Source of the DNA: Burkholderiales bacterium
Lineage (GTDB): Bacteria > Pseudomonadota > Gammaproteobacteria > Burkholderiales > CAIKXV01
DNA: 5,136 nt
Direction of reading: 5' to 3'
Assembly (NCBI GenBank): GCA_014379045.1
Contig: JACMMK010000284.1
Coordinates: 1 to 5,136, forward strand
Shown: one piece after another, positions 1 to 5,136 of the stretch
Numbering within the stretch: the first letter of the stretch is position 1
Layout: every line of letters starts with the position of its first letter
Made by a program: the position numbers and the translations under genes
Notes under the pieces: model-generated
What the model was told of the DNA's origin: nothing
The model's database searches: none
The model's input: only the letters and a program-made list of their open reading frames with translations

Positions 1-100
1 CGCCCGCGACGCGCCCGACTTCCTCGCCGGACTCGCCGATGCCGTGCACAAGGATCTCGACCGCATCGCGAGTACCAACGTGCAGACTGACCCGCGATGA
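1..100 (+). CDS. C-terminal end of an unidentified protein (partial at left edge)
   Basis: The frame beginning at base 2 is open from the window edge to a TGA at 98-100, giving 32 C-terminal residues that start ARDAPDFLAGLAD and end NVQTDPR. The tail reads as an amphipathic helix (FLAGLADAVHKDLDRIA). Its stop overlaps the start of the next gene in an ATGA (97-100), the usual sign of translational coupling, which is the main reason to accept it as a real gene end. The pattern of acidic/proline residues followed by a helix at the very C-terminus is reminiscent of wax ester synthase/diacylglycerol acyltransferase C-termini. That is only a resemblance over about 25 residues, and too little is present to name the protein. 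Confidence 0.7.
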   Translation, partial: ARDAPDFLAGLADAVHKDLDRIASTNVQTDPR

Positions 101-1155
101 AGGTGCTGGTAACCGGCGCGACCGGCATCGTCGGCAGCAACCTCGTCCGTGCGCTCCTCGCGGCGTCGCATCGCGTGCGCGTTCTCGTCCGGGCGTCGAG
201 CGACAGGCGCAGTCTGCAAACGCTCCCCGTCGAGCTCGTCGAAGGCGATGTGCTCGACCCCGCGAGCCTGGCAGGCGCCGCCAAAGGCTGCACGTTCGTG
301 TTCCATGCCGCGGCGGTCTTCTCGTACTGGGGGATGAGCGGCGACGAGCAGACCGACCTCGCGGTACGCGGCACCCGCAACATGCTCGAAGCCGCGCGCA
401 GGATGCGCGTGCGGCGCGTGGTACTCACCTCGTCGTCGGTGGTGTTGGGGTCGACCGCGGGACGGCGCGTGCTCGACGAGGAAGACACCGTCGACGAGCC
501 GCAACCGTCGGCATACTCACGCTCGAAGTTCGAGCAGGAGCGCGCCGCGTTCGCGATCGCCGCGCACCTGGAACAGGATATCGTGGCCGTGTGCCCGACG
601 CTGGTGATGGGCGCGTACGACTATCGGCTGAGCCCGAGCAATGCGAGCATCGTCAACTATCTGAACGACCCGTTCCGCTCGACCTTTCTCGGCGGCTGCA
701 ATGTCGTTGCCGCAGAGGACGTCGCGGCCGGCCACCTGCTCGCGGCCGAACGCGGCAGCCCCGGCTGTCGTTATGTGCTGGGCGCGGAGAACCTCAGCTG
801 GCATCAGGTGCATTCGCTGATCTCCGCGCTCACCGGAACGTTCGGGCCATCCGTGACCCTCAACCATACCGCGTCCTACATGGCGGCTGCCGCCGCCGAG
901 GCGTCGGCACGATTGACCGGTACGCGGCCGATGGCGACCCGCGACGAGGCGAAGATGGCGGGTCGCTTCTACTGGTATGACCATCGACGGATCGCGACCC
1001 TCGGTTATGCGCCGCTGCCTGCCCGGCGCGCGCTCGCGCAGGCGATCGGTTGGCTGATCGCGCGCTCCTACATCTCGGATTCGGTGATGGGAAAACTCAA
1101 GCTCGTCCCCGAGGTCCTCGCGGCGCGCGCGCATTTCATGAAGCAGGAGCAGTGA
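97..1155 (+). CDS. NAD(P)-dependent epimerase/dehydratase, dihydroflavonol 4-reductase-like (extended SDR)
   Basis: This 352-residue protein is a member of the extended short-chain dehydrogenase/reductase superfamily and probably a soluble cytoplasmic oxidoreductase acting on a hydroxy/keto group. The N-terminus carries the Rossmann dinucleotide motif TGATGIVGSNL (residues 6-16, GxxGxxG). It is followed by GDVLD (50-54), the adenine-contact region, HAAA (70-73), TSSSVV (111-116) with the catalytic serine, and YSRSK (140-144) with the Tyr/Lys pair of the SDR active site. All key residues are present and the length is normal for the group. The DFR/3-beta-HSD-like subgroup fits the HAAAVFSYWG segment and the C-terminal substrate lobe, but substrate cannot be read from sequence. 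The start at 97 is set by the ATGA overlap with the upstream stop and by the Rossmann strand beginning at residue 2. The gene overlaps the next one, so co-translation of all three is likely. An overlapping 313-codon frame (39-980) is a high-GC shadow. Confidence 0.93.
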   Translation: MKVLVTGATGIVGSNLVRALLAASHRVRVLVRASSDRRSLQTLPVELVEGDVLDPASLAGAAKGCTFVFHAAAVFSYWGMSGDEQTDLAVRGTRNMLEAARRMRVRRVVLTSSSVVLGSTAGRRVLDEEDTVDEPQPSAYSRSKFEQERAAFAIAAHLEQDIVAVCPTLVMGAYDYRLSPSNASIVNYLNDPFRSTFLGGCNVVAAEDVAAGHLLAAERGSPGCRYVLGAENLSWHQVHSLISALTGTFGPSVTLNHTASYMAAAAAEASARLTGTRPMATRDEAKMAGRFYWYDHRRIATLGYAPLPARRALAQAIGWLIARSYISDSVMGKLKLVPEVLAARAHFMKQEQ

Positions 1156-1643
1156 TGCCGAAGATCGTCGTCGTGGTGATGCATCCGATGCCGCGCGTGT
1201 GGGACGCGCTGTGCGAGCGCACCTGCGAGCTCGCGCCTTTCCTTGAGCATATCGAGCGCGCCGAGCTCAAGAGCCGGCAGACCAGCGACGATGGCGTGAC
1301 GCGCTGCGTCCATGCGTGGCGCGCACGCGCGAACGTGCCCGCGCTCCTTGCGCATCACGTCGACAAGGGCGTGCTCGAGTGGACCGGACGCACCGAATGG
1401 CGCGCCGAAGTTCCGGAAAGTCGTTGGGTCGTCGAGCCCAAATCGATGAAAGGCGCTGCGCTCTGCGAAGCGCTGATGCGCTTTTCCGCCGCCGCAGGCG
1501 GCAGGGGAACGCGTGTCGATCTCGAACTCGCGCTGGTAGGCCCGCAACGGATGGCGGGAATGCAGATGCTTACGAACACCCTTCTCGCCACGCATTTCCG
1601 CAAGCTGGTCGATGCAGCGGCGAAACTGATAGAGAAACGCTAG
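1155..1643 (+). CDS. SRPBCC (START-like/polyketide cyclase-type) family protein
   Basis: This small 162-residue soluble protein starts MPKIVVVVMHPMPRVWDAL. The opening beta strand, then a His-Pro and VWDAL helix, is the typical entry of the SRPBCC helix-grip fold (compare the phrase xxPxxVWxxL). An ELAPFLEHIERAEL segment (25-38) follows, then a run of strands (LEWTGRTEWRAE, 74-85; RWVVEPKS, 90-97; TRVDLELALVG, 119-129). A long C-terminal helix (HFRKLVDAAAKLIEKR, 147-162) closes the hydrophobic pocket in this fold. Members bind lipids, polyketides or hydrophobic cofactors, or act as cyclases and hydratases. No catalytic residue can be assigned here. The ATG at 1155 overlaps the upstream stop (TGATG); a longer frame from 1050 would overlap the epimerase extensively and is not favoured. 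It is last in the operon; its stop lies about 8 bp from the broken end of a toxin relic on the other strand. The family call is by pattern and moderately sure; the coding call is strong. Confidence 0.8.
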   Translation: MPKIVVVVMHPMPRVWDALCERTCELAPFLEHIERAELKSRQTSDDGVTRCVHAWRARANVPALLAHHVDKGVLEWTGRTEWRAEVPESRWVVEPKSMKGAALCEALMRFSAAAGGRGTRVDLELALVGPQRMAGMQMLTNTLLATHFRKLVDAAAKLIEKR

Positions 1644-1851
1644 CTAACTGCGCAGAAAGTTGACGGGTGACCGGCAACACCGTGACCGACGGATGCTCGT
1701 CGAACCGTTCGCACTGCACCACCGACGCCGGGCGCGGCTTGCCCCGGTCGCCGTGTCGCGCCACTGTGATGAGGTCGCCACGCCGCATGCGTGGTACCGC
1801 CCGCGGCTCAGCGCCAGCCGTTGGTGTGGGCCGACTGCTCCAGCCAGTGGG
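1644..1851. other. Convergent spacer carrying a toxin-antitoxin scar
   Basis: This 208-bp gap lies between the SRPBCC stop (plus strand) and the regulator stop (minus strand). Apart from the two pseudogene fragments above, it holds an 8-bp palindrome, CTGCGCAG (1648-1655), exactly at the broken end of the toxin homology. It also holds a direct repeat of GTGACCG (1667-1673 and 1682-1688), which is part of the toxin coding sequence. No hairpin followed by a T run was found, so no intrinsic terminator is assigned to either flanking gene. Confidence 0.6.
1651..1788 (-). pseudogene. MazF/PemK-type endoribonuclease toxin, truncated 5' half
   Basis: Reading the minus strand from an ATG at 1788-1786 gives MRRGDLITVARHGDRGKPRP, then ASVVQCERFDEHPSVTVLPV and TRQLSA. 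This matches the N-terminal half of MazF/PemK toxins: the opening RGD-L-V strand, the GKPRPA-VVQ strand and the PSVTVLPVT strand. Arg19 (in the RP pair) and Thr41 (after LPV) sit where the catalytic Arg and Thr of MazF-family mRNA interferases lie. Family members are about 105-115 residues, but recognisable homology stops near residue 46. From there the frame runs into the antisense of the SRPBCC gene's last codons and ends at 1570 as an unrelated 26-residue tail. The last strands and C-terminal helix, needed for the dimer, are missing, so this is most likely an inactive relic, although a 72-residue hybrid ORF is formally intact. Identification rests on remembered family patterns; no search was run. 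Confidence 0.75.
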
Positions 1852-1855
1852 TCAG
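1808..1855 (-). pseudogene. Probable antitoxin C-terminal remnant of the MazF-type module
   Basis: On the minus strand, in a frame ending at a TGA (1810-1808), the sequence reads LTHWLEQSAHTNGWR. The stop lies 19 bp upstream of the toxin fragment's ATG, which is where the antitoxin gene of a mazEF-type pair should end. The tail, a Trp-Leu-Glu helix followed by a GW near the stop, resembles the C-termini of small antitoxins paired with PemK/MazF toxins (MazE-family, DUF3018-like), which often end in a Gly-Trp dipeptide. Farther upstream the frame stays open but overlaps the 3' end of the regulator gene and shows no antitoxin-like sequence. The DNA-binding part is therefore gone. With only about 15 residues, this call depends largely on its position. 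Confidence 0.42.
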
Positions 1856-3435
1856 ACCGGCACCCCAGCGAGCAGCGCACCAGGGCACAGGACCTCCTCG
1901 TAGAACCGGCGATACTGCAGGGGCGAGTTCGGCAGACACCCGTCCATGGTTTTCGAAAGGCGGTAGTGCGGGATGAGTTTCAACAGATCGTCCGCTGCTC
2001 GCTGCGCCGCCGACGCGTCACCGCTCAGCGCGAGCGAGATCGCGGCACCGACCTGAGCGCGCGGCAGCTTCGGATTCGCAGCCCTTCCTCGCGAAAAGCA
2101 GGCAATGGCTTCGTCCAGTTCTCCGAGCAACATGCGTGCGAATCCCTGGGTCGTCCAGAACGCGCCGATCTGCGGGCCGCGCGGATCGAGCCGGAGCGCG
2201 GTCTGCGTTGCCGGCAGCGCTTCGCGCCCCTTGCCCAGATGCACGAGCGAGTTGCCCAGGTTGTTGTGCGCCAGGGCGAAGTTGCGATCGAGCGCGATCG
2301 CGGTCTCGTTCGCGACGACCGAGCGCTCGAAGTCGCCGCGCAGCACGTGCAGAAGGCCCATCGCACAGTGGGCGCGGGCGTTGGCCGGATCGAGGGCCAC
2401 GGCCCGCTCCGCCGCGCGTACCCCGCGTGCTAGCGTTTCTTCTTCGAGCACCGACGGAGCGTGGCCCTGCGTGACCTGCAGCAGGATGGCGCGCGCCAGA
2501 CGGGCATGGGCTTCGCCATGTTTCGGATCGAACTCCGCCGCCCGGGCAAACAACGCCTCCTGCTCTCTCAGGCTCTCCAGCGACTGGGGCCGGTTGTCCG
2601 CAGCAATCCCGCGCATCACGAGGTCACAGCAGCGCGGGTCGATCCGGCGCGCCTCGCCGTCCCGCGCTGCAGCGACGAAGATCTCTCGCCCGATCGCATT
2701 GGCGAGGCAGCCCGTGATCTGATCCTGAAGCTCCAGCAGGTCAGCGGCGTCGCCGTCGAACAGTTCGGACCAGGCCTGCATGCCGGTCTGGCCATCGACC
2801 AGATGCGCGTTGATCCGTACCCGCCGATCAAGGCGCTGGACGCTACCGGTGAGGACGTACCTCGCGCTGAGCTCGCGGCTTACCTCGCGCACGTCGATAT
2901 CCCTGCCCGCGAAGGTCGCCGCGGTCGCGGACGAAATCACCTGCAGTCCTGAGATACGCGAGAGGTCGGTGGCGAGCGTCGCAGTGAGGCCCTGGGCGAA
3001 ATACGCCTGCTCGGGGTCGCTGCTGAGGTTCGCCAAAGGCAGCACAACCAGCGAAAGAGCTTCGGCATCAGCGCCGTGGTGTAGCGGCGCGTTGCCGCGG
3101 AGCCGCCCCTCGCTTTCGAACTCGATATCGGGAACGAAACGGTAGCCCCGCCCGGGCACCGTTTGCAGACACCCCGACAGTGCGGGATCGCCGGACAGCA
3201 TCTTCCGCAGGGCCGAAATCTGGGCAGCCAGGTTGTTCTCGTCGACGACCGTGCCGGCCCACACTTCCGCCATCAGCTCGTCCTTGGTCGCGAGCTGGCC
3301 CTGCCTCCCGATCAATGCGGTCAGCAGGTCGAAGGCGCGCGCGCCGAGCGTGACGCGTGCACCGTGGAGCAACAACTCACGCCTGCGCGGCACGAGGCTG
3401 AACGCGCCGAAGCGGATGACCTCCGAGGTACTCAT
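1852..3435 (-). CDS. Winged-helix (OmpR/CadC-type) transcriptional regulator with TolB-like and TPR domains
   Basis: This 527-residue one-component regulator has three parts, numbered from the ATG at 3435. Residues 6-103 are an OmpR/PhoB-type winged helix: FGAFSLVPRRRELLLHG, then the LTALIGRQGQLATKDELMAEVW helix pair, the recognition-helix region ENNLAAQISALRKML, and the wing TVPGRGYRFVPD. Residues 127-249 form a TolB-like domain starting LSLVVLPLANLSSDPE, with YVLTGSVQR and the INAHLVDGQTG strand typical of that module. Residues from about 295 to 490 are TPR repeats, clearest in AERAVALDPANARAHCAMG, AIALDRNFALAHNNLGNSL and LGELDEAIACFSRG. Unlike CadC there is no hydrophobic segment between the winged helix and the sensor part, so it should be cytoplasmic. 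The C-terminus (FYEEVL...LAGVPV) looks complete. A TTG at 3444 would add three residues. Neither start has a clear Shine-Dalgarno; ATG is preferred. It is divergent from the Bug-protein gene and may control it and itself; the signal is unknown. Confidence 0.9.
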   Translation of the reverse strand: MSTSEVIRFGAFSLVPRRRELLLHGARVTLGARAFDLLTALIGRQGQLATKDELMAEVWAGTVVDENNLAAQISALRKMLSGDPALSGCLQTVPGRGYRFVPDIEFESEGRLRGNAPLHHGADAEALSLVVLPLANLSSDPEQAYFAQGLTATLATDLSRISGLQVISSATAATFAGRDIDVREVSRELSARYVLTGSVQRLDRRVRINAHLVDGQTGMQAWSELFDGDAADLLELQDQITGCLANAIGREIFVAAARDGEARRIDPRCCDLVMRGIAADNRPQSLESLREQEALFARAAEFDPKHGEAHARLARAILLQVTQGHAPSVLEEETLARGVRAAERAVALDPANARAHCAMGLLHVLRGDFERSVVANETAIALDRNFALAHNNLGNSLVHLGKGREALPATQTALRLDPRGPQIGAFWTTQGFARMLLGELDEAIACFSRGRAANPKLPRAQVGAAISLALSGDASAAQRAADDLLKLIPHYRLSKTMDGCLPNSPLQYRRFYEEVLCPGALLAGVPV

Positions 3436-3500
3436 GGCAGTCAAGGGCTAGGGTCCGTGGGAAAACCTGGAGCACTTTCAGTCTGGCACGCCGTGGGTGC

Positions 3501-3530
3501 TTTCACAAGAATTCAGAACGCTTCATGCCC
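3501..3530. promoter_or_regulatory. Candidate operator: three tandem 10-bp TTCA repeats
   Basis: Three consecutive decamers read TTTCACAAGA, ATTCAGAACG and CTTCATGCCC, each with TTCA at the same offset (3502, 3512, 3522). OmpR/PhoB-type winged-helix proteins are known to bind tandem direct repeats spaced 10-11 bp, and a protein of that fold is encoded next door. The stretch also contains interleaved TTC and GAA triplets that form small dyads (TTC-N4-GAA, GAATTC, TTC-A-GAA). The repeat is visible; its role as operator is inferred. Confidence 0.35.
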
Positions 3531-3602
3531 GGCCGATGACATTCACTGGCCTCCCGTGCCATCGTTTGCGCAGGCACCGTTCGGTGGGCCTTTCAAATCA
3601 AC

Positions 3603-3607
3603 AGGAG
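3603..3607 (+). promoter_or_regulatory. Ribosome binding site of the Bug-family gene
   Basis: AGGAG lies 7 bp before the ATG at 3615, a canonical Shine-Dalgarno distance. It fixes the start of the binding-protein gene at 3615, immediately before a plausible signal peptide. This contrasts with the divergent regulator, which has no evident site. Confidence 0.8.
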
Positions 3608-3614
3608 TGACTCC

Positions 3615-4592
3615 ATGGTCGTCGATCGTCGTTGGTCCCTGTGGTGCGCCGCTGCCGCTTCGGTCGCTTCGGTGATCCCGGCGCCGGCCCAGGCCGACAC
3701 CTACCCGGTGCGGCCGGTACGTGTGCTGGTCGGTTTTCCTCCCGGCGGCGGCGCCGACATCCTGGCGCGCGTGGTCTGCGACTGGTTGCAACTTCGCCTG
3801 GGTCAGACGTTCATCGTCGACAACCGACCGGGCGCGGCCACTAACCTGGCGACGGAAGCCGTCGCCAGCGCGCCTGCCGATGGCTATACGTTGCTCAAGA
3901 CGACCACGAGCAACTTGCTCAACGGCGCCCTTTTCCCGGATCTCAAGTACGACTTCGTTCGCGACATCGCGCCCGTCGCCGCGCTGTCTACCCAACCTCT
4001 GGTCTTCGCGGTCGTTGCCGCCCTGCCCGCCCGATCCGTCCCTGAGTTCGTCGCCTATGCCAAGGCCAACCCGGGCAAGATCAACATCGGACACTCCGGC
4101 ACCGGCACGATCTCTCATCTCGCCGCCGAGGCCTTCAAGGCGGCGACCGGCATCGATGCCGTTACGGTCCCCTATCGCGGTGCAGCGCCGATGTACATCG
4201 ATCTGTTGGGTGGGCGCGTGCACGCTGCGTTCGACAACATCCCCGGTTCGATCGAACATCTCAGGATGGGCAGCCTGCGCGCGCTGGCCGTCACCACTGT
4301 CGCCCGTGCGGAGGCACTGCCGAACGCACCCTCGGTCGCGGAATTCATAACGGGCTACGAGGCGTACACGATCGCCGGCGTCGGCGCGCCCCGGGGCACG
4401 CCGACCGATGTCATCGGCAAGCTCAACGCCGAGATCAACGCCGGGCTCGCGAATCCCAAACTGAAAGCGCGCCTCGCCGAACTGGGCGCGACACCGCTGC
4501 CCGGAACGCCGGCCGACTTCGGCAGGCTCGTCACGCGTGAGACCGAGAAGTGGGGCAGGCTGATCAGAGCGTCGGGCATCAAGATCAACTGA
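3615..4592 (+). CDS. Bug/TctC-family tripartite tricarboxylate transporter substrate-binding protein
   Basis: This 325-residue periplasmic solute-binding protein belongs to the Bug family, greatly expanded in Burkholderiales and relatives. Members bind small carboxylates or related polar ligands and may pass them to a TctAB permease or act in sensing. The signal peptide is short: charged MVVDRR, then hydrophobic WSLWCAAAASVASV, with likely cleavage after AQA (25-27) before DTYP. Family landmarks appear in order: YPVRPVRVLVGFPPGGGADI (30-49), IVDNRPGAATNLATE (67-81), ADGYTLL (88-94), INIGHSGTGTISHLAAE (156-172), VPYRGAAPMYIDLLGG (185-200) and LAVTTVARAEALPNAPSVAE (224-243). Length is normal for the family, with no break. 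The start is supported by an AGGAG at 3603-3607. No tctA or tctB lies nearby, so it is an orphan Bug gene within this window, apparently single and divergent from a regulator. The ligand cannot be predicted. A 409-codon minus-strand frame across it is a shadow. Confidence 0.96.
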   Translation: MVVDRRWSLWCAAAASVASVIPAPAQADTYPVRPVRVLVGFPPGGGADILARVVCDWLQLRLGQTFIVDNRPGAATNLATEAVASAPADGYTLLKTTTSNLLNGALFPDLKYDFVRDIAPVAALSTQPLVFAVVAALPARSVPEFVAYAKANPGKINIGHSGTGTISHLAAEAFKAATGIDAVTVPYRGAAPMYIDLLGGRVHAAFDNIPGSIEHLRMGSLRALAVTTVARAEALPNAPSVAEFITGYEAYTIAGVGAPRGTPTDVIGKLNAEINAGLANPKLKARLAELGATPLPGTPADFGRLVTRETEKWGRLIRASGIKIN

Positions 4593-4726
4593 GCGTTCAC
4601 CGAGCGCTCGCCGCGGATCGACTCGACGGTCCCCCGGGCCAATGGGTGAATGACTCGCTCGACCGGAGCGCGGTTCGCTTGCGCACAACGGGCGAGCCGC
4701 GGGCCACGTTGGACCGAGCGCCGGAA
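4593..4726. other. Convergent spacer, no gene seen
   Basis: These 134 bp separate the Bug-protein stop from the stop of the next minus-strand gene. A perfect 10-bp palindrome, CGAGCGCTCG, lies at 4601-4610, 8 bp after the stop; paired with upstream GAGCG (4591-4595) it could form alternative short hairpins. There is no T run on either strand, so it does not qualify as an intrinsic terminator. Frames crossing the spacer show no protein-like sequence. Confidence 0.5.
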
Positions 4727-5136
4727 TCAACGCGCGAGCAGCTTGATCATGCTCCACGCCAGCGCGCCACACGACACCGCTTCTGATCTCGCTTCGTGCA
4801 GCACATGCATGCCGAGCGACACCAGGTTTGCATGCGGGTCGAACTCATCGTGGTGCAGACGCACCCGACGCGCTTCGACCACCAGGTGCAGGCACGACCC
4901 GTCATCGAGCGACCGGCGGTAGTGCGTGGCCCCGTACGGCGCGCCAGTACTCGGCCGGTAATGTCCGGAGGCGATAAGCGCGCGCGCTTCCTTGCGCGTG
5001 ATCAGCTGTTCGCCGTTCGAACGAACGTCGTGGGCGAGGATGCGACGTTCCACCTCGCAGTAGGCGCGGGCGCGGTCAGCGTGCGGCGGATCCGAGACCC
5101 GCGCACGGCCCGGTGTCGACGGTGGCGGCCGGCGCG
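4727..5136 (-). CDS. Unrecognised protein, C-terminal part (5' end outside window)
   Basis: The minus-strand frame is open from the right edge to a TGA at 4729-4727, giving at least 136 residues. The only in-frame start seen is a GTG at 5053. Upstream of it the frame still reads like protein (SDPPHADRARAYCEVERRIL), so the true start is probably outside the window and the GTG internal. From that GTG (residue 1) the sequence shows EQLITRKEARALIASGHYRP (15-34), a Gly/Tyr-rich turn (TGAPYGATHYRR, 36-47) and a strand pair (CLHLVVEARRVRLHHDE, 54-70). Then come a His/Asp cluster, HHDEFDPH (67-74), and a C-terminal helix (LGMHVLHEARSEAV, 80-93). There is no signal peptide or membrane segment in the visible part. 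I do not recognise the family. The balanced composition, with many charged and aromatic residues, argues it is a genuine gene rather than a shadow. It converges on the Bug gene. Confidence 0.68.
   Translation of the reverse strand, partial: RRPPPSTPGRARVSDPPHADRARAYCEVERRILAHDVRSNGEQLITRKEARALIASGHYRPSTGAPYGATHYRRSLDDGSCLHLVVEARRVRLHHDEFDPHANLVSLGMHVLHEARSEAVSCGALAWSMIKLLAR

Larger units (their letters stand above)
3436..3614. promoter_or_regulatory. Divergent intergenic control region
   Basis: These 179 bp separate the regulator (minus) from the Bug-family gene (plus) and must hold the promoters of both unless either is read through from elsewhere. The stretch is less GC-rich than its surroundings around 3500-3525. 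On the minus strand a TTGTGA (3508-3503) lies 17 bp from CAGACT, a weak sigma-70-like pair for the regulator. No convincing plus-strand promoter was found: TGACAT at 3537-3542 is a poor -10 candidate without a good -35. Confidence 0.55.

Noticed and set aside
39..980. A 313-codon plus-strand frame overlapping the epimerase gene
   Set aside because: Its translation is dominated by Arg, Ala, Gly and Pro with no domain pattern, typical of an out-of-frame reading in high-GC DNA. The overlapping frame carries a complete SDR enzyme.
1570..1650. Treating the 72-residue minus-strand frame 1788-1570 as an intact small toxin
   Set aside because: Its last ~26 residues are simply the antisense of the SRPBCC gene's conserved C-terminal codons and lack the missing MazF strands and helix, so a truncated relic fits better.
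1660..2433. A 257-codon plus-strand frame across the toxin scar and the regulator
   Set aside because: It is antisense to the TPR-encoding part of the regulator, is Arg/Gln-rich, and has no recognisable domain or ribosome binding site.
2461..2952. A 163-codon plus-strand frame within the regulator gene
   Set aside because: It is antisense to the TolB-like domain coding region, and its apparent order is a mirror of the real codons. No motif or start signal supports it.
3484..3500. Possible sigma-54 promoter (TGGCACG followed by TGC) upstream of the Bug-family gene
   Set aside because: The GG-to-GC spacing is 12 bp instead of the invariant 10, which is normally fatal to sigma-54 recognition, and the TTGC element is not matched at the correct position.
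4591..4610. Possible intrinsic terminator after the Bug-family gene (GAGCG/CGCTC and CGAGCGCTCG)
   Set aside because: The stems are only 5 bp with a loop, or a loopless 10-bp palindrome, and no T tract follows on either strand.
3543..4772. A 409-codon minus-strand frame antisense to the Bug-family gene
   Set aside because: It is Arg/Gly/Asp-rich and low in hydrophobic structure, spans a gene with all Bug-family motifs, and overlaps the next minus-strand gene. It is a high-GC antisense shadow.

Overview
The window is high-GC DNA (roughly two-thirds G+C by eye) with dense coding, strongly GC-biased third codon positions and a Bug/TctC-type periplasmic binding protein. That combination suggests a betaproteobacterium of the Burkholderiales or Rhodocyclales type. 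This is inference from style and family content, not a species call. No tRNA, rRNA, CRISPR array or intact insertion sequence was recognised.

Layout: (1) Positions 1-1643, plus strand, form a tightly coupled three-gene unit: the last 32 codons of an unidentified gene, an NAD(P)-dependent epimerase/dihydroflavonol-reductase-like enzyme, and a SRPBCC (START-like) ligand-binding or cyclase-like protein. Both junctions are translational overlaps (ATGA, then TGATG), so the three are very probably one operon, plausibly acting on lipid, sterol or polyketide-like substrates. (2) Positions 1644-1851 look like a spacer between convergent genes but hold, on the minus strand, the remains of a toxin-antitoxin module: the 5' half of a MazF/PemK-type toxin and, just upstream, what looks like the last codons of its antitoxin. 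Both are cut by the neighbouring genes. (3) Positions 1852-3435, minus strand, encode a soluble regulator with an OmpR-type winged helix, a TolB-like domain and TPR repeats. (4) Positions 3436-3614 are a divergent intergenic region with TTCA motifs in 10-bp register, a candidate operator. (5) Positions 3615-4592, plus strand, encode a Bug/TctC-family solute-binding protein with a signal peptide. (6) After a 134-bp convergent spacer, the 3' part of an unrecognised gene runs on the minus strand from the right edge to position 4727.

Functionally, the divergent regulator and Bug protein may form a local sense-and-import pair, since they share the only intergenic control region between them, but no TctA/TctB membrane partner is visible. 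The most unusual item is the toxin-antitoxin relic, which an ORF caller could miss or misread as a 72-residue antisense protein.
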